From positions 1 to 54,885 of the forward strand of contig JAFZWC010000055.1 in NCBI GenBank assembly GCA_017617475.1: a stretch of 54,885 bases of DNA. Direction: 5' to 3'. Shown here one piece after another: positions 50,721 through 54,885 of this stretch. A program made the position numbers and the translations under genes. The stretch's first letter is position 1. Each line of letters opens with the position of its first letter. The notes beneath the pieces were generated by a model. The model saw only the letters and a program-made list of their open reading frames with translations, did not search any database and was not told the origin of the DNA. This DNA is from Bacteroidales bacterium. Lineage in GTDB: Bacteria; Bacteroidota; Bacteroidia; Bacteroidales; UBA932.

Positions 50721-51689
50721 ATGGTAAACATCATCATTTGGACCATTGCGGTAGTGACCGTCCTGGGCCTTGTGCTGGCTCTGGTGCTCTACTTGGTAGC
50801 CCAGAAGTTCAAGGTGGAGGAGGATCCGCGCATTGATGAGGTGGAGAAGGTGATGCCCGGCGCCAACTGCGGCGGCTGCGGCTTCGCCGGCTGCCGTGCG
50901 TTTGCCGAGGCCGCGGTGAAAGCCCCCAACCTGGACAACAACTACTGTCCGGTGGGCGGCAACGACACCATGGCCAAGGTGGCGGCCATCCTGGGTTACG
51001 AGGTAACGGAGAAAGCCCCCATGGTGGCTGTGGTCCGTTGCAACGGCACCTGCGAGGCCCGTCCCAAGGTGAACCAGTACGACGGCTACGCCTCGTGCTA
51101 CGTGAAATCGCTCCTGTACACCGGCGACACCGGCTGCTCCTTCGGCTGCCTGGGTTGCGGCGACTGCGTGAACGCCTGCCAGTTCGGCGCCCTGTCCATG
51201 GATCCTGCTACCGGCCTGCCGGTGGTGGACCAGGAGAAGTGCACTGCCTGCGGCGCCTGCGTGAAGGCCTGCCCCAAGCGCATCATCGAACTCCGTCCCA
51301 AGGGCCCTCGCGGCATGCGCATGTACGTGAGCTGCATCAACAAGGACAAGGGCCCCGTGGCCAAGAAGGCCTGCGCCAGCGCCTGCATCGGCTGCGGCAT
51401 CTGCGCCAAGACCTGCACCCATGACGCCATCACCGTTGAAGGCAATGTGGCCTACATCGACCCCGCCAAGTGCAAGCTCTGCCGCGAGTGCGAGGCCATG
51501 TGCCCCACCGGCGCCATCCACGGCGTGAACTTCCCCAAGCCCCTGGACAAAGACGCCATCAAGGAGCGAATCAAGGCCCGTCAGCAGAAAGCGGCTGCAG
51601 AAGCTGCTGCCTCCGCTAATAATAAGGCCGATGCTCCGGCAGCAGCACCTGCTGCCGCTAAAGTGAAGGAGGAGAAGAAAGATGAGTAA
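50721..51689 (+). CDS. rnfB: Rnf electron transport complex subunit B
   Basis: RnfB is the ferredoxin-accepting Fe-S subunit of the Rnf complex. The product is 322 residues. One N-terminal membrane helix is followed by the 4Fe-4S domain ANCGGCGFAGCRAF and then four CxxCxxC motifs (CLGCGDCVNAC, CTACGACVKACP, CIGCGICAKTC, CKLCRECEAMCP). The last about 30 residues are an Ala/Lys-rich tail, of which residues 291-313 are encoded by a type 2 palindromic element. It overlaps rnfC by 8 bases. Order B-C-D-G-E is that of Bacteroidota Rnf operons. Confidence 0.95.
   Translation: MVNIIIWTIAVVTVLGLVLALVLYLVAQKFKVEEDPRIDEVEKVMPGANCGGCGFAGCRAFAEAAVKAPNLDNNYCPVGGNDTMAKVAAILGYEVTEKAPMVAVVRCNGTCEARPKVNQYDGYASCYVKSLLYTGDTGCSFGCLGCGDCVNACQFGALSMDPATGLPVVDQEKCTACGACVKACPKRIIELRPKGPRGMRMYVSCINKDKGPVAKKACASACIGCGICAKTCTHDAITVEGNVAYIDPAKCKLCRECEAMCPTGAIHGVNFPKPLDKDAIKERIKARQQKAAAEAAASANNKADAPAAAPAAAKVKEEKKDE
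51591..51658 (-). repeat. Type 2 palindromic element, copy 5 (in frame in rnfB)
   Basis: The left arm at 51591-51611 (ending GAAGCTGCTGCC) and right arm at 51638-51658 (starting GGCAGCAGCACC) are complementary at all but three of 21 positions. The minus-strand core is CGGAGCATCGGCC, six bases, TTAGCG. The arms consist of Ala codons, so the element blends into an Ala-rich tail. Confidence 0.8.
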
Positions 51690-53100
51690 GAATACATTCA
51701 GTATCGGCGGTGTACACCCGCACGACAACAAGATTTCCCGGGAATGCGCCATTACCCCGCTTCCCATTGCTCCCACCGTATATATTGGCGTGTCCCAGCA
51801 CATCGGCGCCCCTTCCGTGCCCTGCGTGGCCGTGGGCGACAAAGTGAAGGTAGGCCAGGTGATTGCCGAACCCGGCGGTTTCGTGGGCGCCTTCATTCAC
51901 TCCTCCGTGAGCGGAACCGTCAAATCCATAGCCCCCAGGGCCGACCTGGCCGGCCGCGCCACCACCCACATTGAGATTGCTGTGGAAGGCGACGAGTGGG
52001 CCGACGGCATTGACACCACCGACACCCTGGTCACCACCATCCCCGATGACCCCAAGGCCATCGTGGAGAAGATTAAGCTGGGCGGCGTTGTGGGTTTGGG
52101 TGGCGCCACCTTCCCCACGCACGTGAAGCTGAGCCCGCCTCCGGGCTCCAAGTGCGAGCGTGTTATCATCAACGGCTGCGAGTGCGAGCCTTACCTCACC
52201 TCCGACTTCCGCACCCTCCTGGAGAAGGGCGAGCAGGTGGTGGTGGGCGCCGCCCTCCTCAAGAAGGCCATGGGCGACGTTCCCTGCACCATCGCCATTG
52301 AGGAGAACAAGCCCGAGGCTATTGCCCACATCAAGGAAGTCATTGCCAAGCTGGGCTTCAGCGGCATTGACGTGATGGTGATGAAGATGATGTACCCGCA
52401 GGGCGGTGAAAAGCAGCTCATCGACGCTGTGATGCACCGTCAGGTAGGTTCCGGCGCCCTGCCCATCAGCGTAGGCGCTGTTGTGCAGAACGTAGCAACT
52501 GCCCTGGCCGTGTACGACGCTGTTCAGAAGAACAAGCCCATCGTAGACAACTCCGTAACCGTAACGGGCGAGTGCTTCCCCAAGCAGGCCAACCTGCTGG
52601 TGCGCGTGGGCACGCCCCTGCGTTATATTGTAGATTATTTGGGTGGAGTACCCGAGGATGCGGCCAAGATCATCAGCGGCGGTCCCATGATGGGCCGCGC
52701 CGTGGCCAACCTGGATGCCGCCACCGTCAAGGGCACCGGCGCCCTGCTTTTCCTTACCGAGAAGCAGACCAAGCGCGCCCCCGAGACCAACTGCATCCGC
52801 TGCGGCAAATGTGCCGATGCCTGCCCCATGGGCCTGGAGCCGTTCCTTCTGAACAAGCTCTCCAAGAATGCCGATTGGGACGCCTGCGAGGCCAACGCCG
52901 CCCAGGACTGCATCGAGTGCGGCTGCTGCCTGTATTCCTGCCCCGCCCACATTCCGCTGCTGGACAACATCCGCGTAGGCAAGGGCTTCGTGCTCAGCGC
53001 TATCCGCGCCCGAGCCGCCGCCGCCAAAGCCGCCGCCGAAGCCGCCAAGGCTGCCTCTGTCATACCGAGCGAAGCGAGCGTATCTCAAAAGAAGAATTAA
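51682..53100 (+). CDS. rnfC: Rnf electron transport complex subunit C
   Basis: RnfC binds NADH and FMN and passes electrons to the membrane part of Rnf. The product is 472 residues. GVVGLGGATFPTHVKLSPP and INGCECEPYLTSD match the FMN/NADH region. Two 4Fe-4S motifs are CIRCGKCADACPMGLEP and CIECGCCLYSCPAHIPL. After an Ala-rich helix, residues 459-468 (SVIPSEASVS) are translated from a type 1 repeat, followed by the stop. It overlaps rnfB by 8 bases and ends 4 bases before rnfD. Confidence 0.95.
   Translation: MSKNTFSIGGVHPHDNKISRECAITPLPIAPTVYIGVSQHIGAPSVPCVAVGDKVKVGQVIAEPGGFVGAFIHSSVSGTVKSIAPRADLAGRATTHIEIAVEGDEWADGIDTTDTLVTTIPDDPKAIVEKIKLGGVVGLGGATFPTHVKLSPPPGSKCERVIINGCECEPYLTSDFRTLLEKGEQVVVGAALLKKAMGDVPCTIAIEENKPEAIAHIKEVIAKLGFSGIDVMVMKMMYPQGGEKQLIDAVMHRQVGSGALPISVGAVVQNVATALAVYDAVQKNKPIVDNSVTVTGECFPKQANLLVRVGTPLRYIVDYLGGVPEDAAKIISGGPMMGRAVANLDAATVKGTGALLFLTEKQTKRAPETNCIRCGKCADACPMGLEPFLLNKLSKNADWDACEANAAQDCIECGCCLYSCPAHIPLLDNIRVGKGFVLSAIRARAAAAKAAAEAAKAASVIPSEASVSQKKN
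53058..53087 (+). repeat. Dispersed repeat type 1 forming the RnfC tail
   Basis: TGTCATACCGAGCGAAGCGA then GCGTATCTCA. It is read in frame as VIPSEASVS just before the rnfC stop at 53098-53100. Confidence 0.8.
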
Positions 53101-53104
53101 GACT

Positions 53105-54076
53105 ATGAATAAGTTATTAGTTTCACCCTCTCCCCATATCCACTCCAAGGACTCCACCAAGTCCCTGATGACGGATGTGGTGATTGCGCTGCTGCCGGCC
53201 GTCATCTGCTCCTTCGTGTTCTACGGATGGAGGGAAATGGTGGTCATGGCCGTGAGCGTGGCCTCCTGCGTGCTGCTGGAATGGGCCATTACCAAATACA
53301 TGCTCAAGAAGCCGTCCACCATCGGCGACATGTCGGCTGTGATTACCGGTATGCTGCTGGCCCTGAACGTGCCCTACACCACTCCTTGGTGGGTTATCGT
53401 GATTGGCTCCATAGTAGCCATCGGCGTGGCCAAGATGACTTTCGGCGGCATCGGCCAGAATATCTGGAACCCCGCTCTGGTGGGCCGCGTGTTCCTGCTG
53501 GTTTCCTTCCCCACTTACATGACCACCTGGGGCGCTCCCCAGGGTGTTGTGGATGCCGTTTCCGGCCCCACCCCCCTCGGTGCCATCCAGGAAGGCCTCA
53601 TGCAGGGTTCTACCGTGCAGGAGCTCACATCGGCCTACAGTTACAAAGACCTTCTGTTCGCCAATCTGGGCGGCAGTGCCGGTGAGGTTTGCGCCCTGGC
53701 CCTGCTGGCCGGCTTCGTGTACCTGTGCATCCGCAAGGTCATCAAGCCTTGGATTACCCTCACCATCTTTGCCACCGTGGCCCTGACGTCCCTCATCTTC
53801 TGGGGCATCAATCCGGCCCGCTTCACGGACCCTGTGTTCAACCTGCTCACCGGCGGTCTGGTCCTGGGTGCCTGCTTCATGGCCACTGACTATGTGACCA
53901 GTCCCATGAGCGTGAAGGGCGGCATTGTCTTCGGCGTGGGCATCGGCTTCCTCACCATGATGATCCGTTACTTCGGCTCTTATCCGGAAGGCGTTTCCTT
54001 CGCCATCCTTATCATGAACTCTGTGGTGCCGCTGCTTAACATGTGGTTCAAACAGAAAAAATTCGGGAGGAACTAA
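53105..54076 (+). CDS. rnfD: Rnf electron transport complex subunit D
   Basis: RnfD is a membrane subunit with covalently bound FMN. The product is 323 residues with about nine helices. The opening SPSPHIHSKDSTKSLMTDVVIALLPA is characteristic. The flavin attachment site is DAVSGPTPLGA, in which the threonine after SGP matches the SGAT-type motif. FGGIGQNIWNPALVGRVFL and ATDYVTSPM are conserved. rnfG follows after 2 bases. Confidence 0.95.
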   Translation: MNKLLVSPSPHIHSKDSTKSLMTDVVIALLPAVICSFVFYGWREMVVMAVSVASCVLLEWAITKYMLKKPSTIGDMSAVITGMLLALNVPYTTPWWVIVIGSIVAIGVAKMTFGGIGQNIWNPALVGRVFLLVSFPTYMTTWGAPQGVVDAVSGPTPLGAIQEGLMQGSTVQELTSAYSYKDLLFANLGGSAGEVCALALLAGFVYLCIRKVIKPWITLTIFATVALTSLIFWGINPARFTDPVFNLLTGGLVLGACFMATDYVTSPMSVKGGIVFGVGIGFLTMMIRYFGSYPEGVSFAILIMNSVVPLLNMWFKQKKFGRN

Positions 54077-54078
54077 CT

Positions 54079-54696
54079 ATGGCGGCAAAATCCAATCTTA
54101 CCAACATGGTTCTGGTCCTGGGCCTCACCTGCCTGCTCTGCTCGGGCTTGCTGGGAGGCGCCTACGCCCTTACCAAGGAATCCATTGACAAGGCGGCCGC
54201 GGCCAAGACCGAACAGGCCATCTCCCAGGTGCTGCCTCACTTCGCGGCCGTAGAGTACAACGAGGCCGATCATTACTACAAGGCTACCGACGGCGAAACC
54301 CTGGTGGGTTATGCCGTGGAGTCCACCGTGGTGGGCTTCGGCGGCCCGCTGAGCCTCATCGTGGGCATCACCCCCGACGGCGTAGTGTACAACACTTCCG
54401 TCCTGTCCCATTCCGAGACGCCCGGCCTGGGTGCCAAGTGCACCACCGACGCCAAGTTCATGGGCCAGTGGAAGGGCTTCAACCCCGCCATCAAGAAACT
54501 CTCCGTAAAGAAGGACGGCGGTGACGTGGACGCCATAACCGCTTCCACCATCACCTCCCGCGCCTACACCCTGGCCGTGGAGAATGCGTTGAAGGTGTTT
54601 GCTCTGCTCGGAGATCCTTCGTCGCCTTCGGCTCCTCAGGATGACAATACTGTCATTCTGAGCGATAGCGAAGAATCTGTTGAACAAAACAATTAA
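54079..54696 (+). CDS. rnfG: Rnf electron transport complex subunit G
   Basis: RnfG is a single-span periplasmic flavoprotein of Rnf. The product is 205 residues: an N-terminal helix (MVLVLGLTCLLCSGLLGGAYALT) then an FMN-binding domain (GFGGPLSLIVGITPDGVVYN, SHSETPGLGAKC). The covalent FMN motif reads DAITASTITSRAY, a variant of DxxSGATxTS that keeps the Thr. Residues 178-200 are encoded by an inverted pair of type 1 repeats and form a Ser/Asp/Glu-rich tail. The start at 54079 is set by homology. Confidence 0.93.
   Translation: MAAKSNLTNMVLVLGLTCLLCSGLLGGAYALTKESIDKAAAAKTEQAISQVLPHFAAVEYNEADHYYKATDGETLVGYAVESTVVGFGGPLSLIVGITPDGVVYNTSVLSHSETPGLGAKCTTDAKFMGQWKGFNPAIKKLSVKKDGGDVDAITASTITSRAYTLAVENALKVFALLGDPSSPSAPQDDNTVILSDSEESVEQNN
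54612..54678. repeat. Dispersed repeat type 1, inverted pair forming the RnfG tail
   Basis: An inverted copy (AGATCCTTCGTCGCCTTCGG then CTCCTCAGGATGACA) at 54612-54646 and a forward copy (TGTCATTCTGAGCGATAGCG then AAGAATCT) at 54651-54678, both in frame in rnfG. Confidence 0.8.
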
Positions 54697-54701
54697 GGAG
54701 G
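54695..54701 (+). promoter_or_regulatory. Strong Shine-Dalgarno AAGGAGG for rnfE
   Basis: AAGGAGG 8 bases before the rnfE ATG. It stands out because most genes in this window lack a recognisable Shine-Dalgarno, as is usual for Bacteroidota. Confidence 0.6.
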
Positions 54702-54709
54702 ATGAAGTT

Positions 54710-54885
54710 ATGAGTAAATTCAAAATGATTACCGACGGGTTGGTCAAGAACAACCCCACCTTTGTGCTCCTGCTGGGCATGTGCCCCACGCTGGCCACCA
54801 CCACCAGTGCCATCAACGGCCTTTCCATGGGTCTGGCCACGCTGTTTGTGCTGGTCCTTAGCAACATGGCCATATCGGCCATTGC
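54710..54885 (+). CDS. rnfE: Rnf electron transport complex subunit E, 3' truncated by window edge
   Basis: RnfE is a membrane subunit of Rnf. Only about 58 residues are in the window: MSKFKMITDGLVKNNPTFVL, then LLGMCPTLATTTSAINGLSMGLATLFVLVLSNM. The motif NNPTFVLLLGMCPTLA is diagnostic of RnfE/NqrD. It starts 13 bases after rnfG, behind a good Shine-Dalgarno. rnfA is expected to follow outside the window. Confidence 0.94.
   Translation, partial: MSKFKMITDGLVKNNPTFVLLLGMCPTLATTTSAINGLSMGLATLFVLVLSNMAISAI

Overview
This window is a GC-rich, gene-dense chromosomal segment of a Bacteroidales-type bacterium (phylum Bacteroidota). The evidence is the ATP synthase gene order atpD-C-B-E-F-H-A-G, the promoter motif TTTG-N19/21-TAnnTTTG in front of many genes, Bacteroidota-restricted genes (gldH, a DUF4271 protein, a PG0541-type transporter-associated protein, a DUF2723 glycosyltransferase-like protein, a metzincin of the DUF5117/DUF5118 type), and the synteny DUF4271-hemD-rnpA-yidD and polyprenyl synthase-holB-ricT-gldH. 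I cannot name the genus. No tRNA, rRNA, CRISPR array, integrase or transposase was seen, and no stretch over 300 bases lacks a gene.

Layout. 1-5850: F1Fo ATP synthase operon (atpD truncated by the window edge). 5881-10323: M20 dipeptidase, YitT membrane protein, HAD phosphatase, organophosphate-type MFS carrier. 10325-12782 (minus): MATE exporter and RsgA GTPase. 12837-17055: exported or glycan-related enzymes (GH29 fucosidase lipoprotein, MBL hydrolase, creatininase-family amidohydrolase, SGNH esterase). 17224-22857: CBM20-GH77 amylomaltase, SUI1 factor, DUF4271, HemD, RnpA, YidD, UbiE/MenG. 22999-29185: DUF2723 membrane glycosyltransferase-like protein, large metzincin, unknown exported protein. 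29254-33647: Pgk (minus), RlmI-like methyltransferase, phosphoesterase, Lgt. 33851-39749: TolC-MFP-RND efflux operon. 39909-50615: thioredoxin, beta-barrel protein, LOG protein, polyprenyl synthase, HolB-like, RicT, GldH, TrmB, MerR, Nif3, zinc ribbon coiled coil, DnaB, DUF3108, RseC. 50721-end: rnfB-C-D-G-E (rnfE cut by the window edge). Rnf and ATP synthase together give this anaerobe-like cell an ion-motive redox module and an ATP module.

The most unusual content is not a gene but small palindromic DNA. (1) A family of roughly 65-bp hairpins has a conserved loop core (CGKAGCATCGGCC, 5-6 nt, TWAGCG) and arms that differ completely between copies yet are self-complementary in each copy. Five copies were found. 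Four lie in frame inside essential-type genes (atpG twice, the DUF2723 gene, rnfB), and the fifth overlaps the rsgA stop codon. (2) A second dispersed repeat (GTCATnCYGAGCG...ATCT) sits in many intergenic gaps and also supplies coding sequence: an internal RsgA peptide, the tails of MATE, RnfC, RnfG and GldH, and the apparent GldH start codon. (3) The 7-mer GGCCGAT/ATCGGCC, which is in the loop of family 1, looks strongly over-represented throughout. (4) A 20-bp perfect palindrome at 30617-30636 forms two complete, interlocked divergent promoters.
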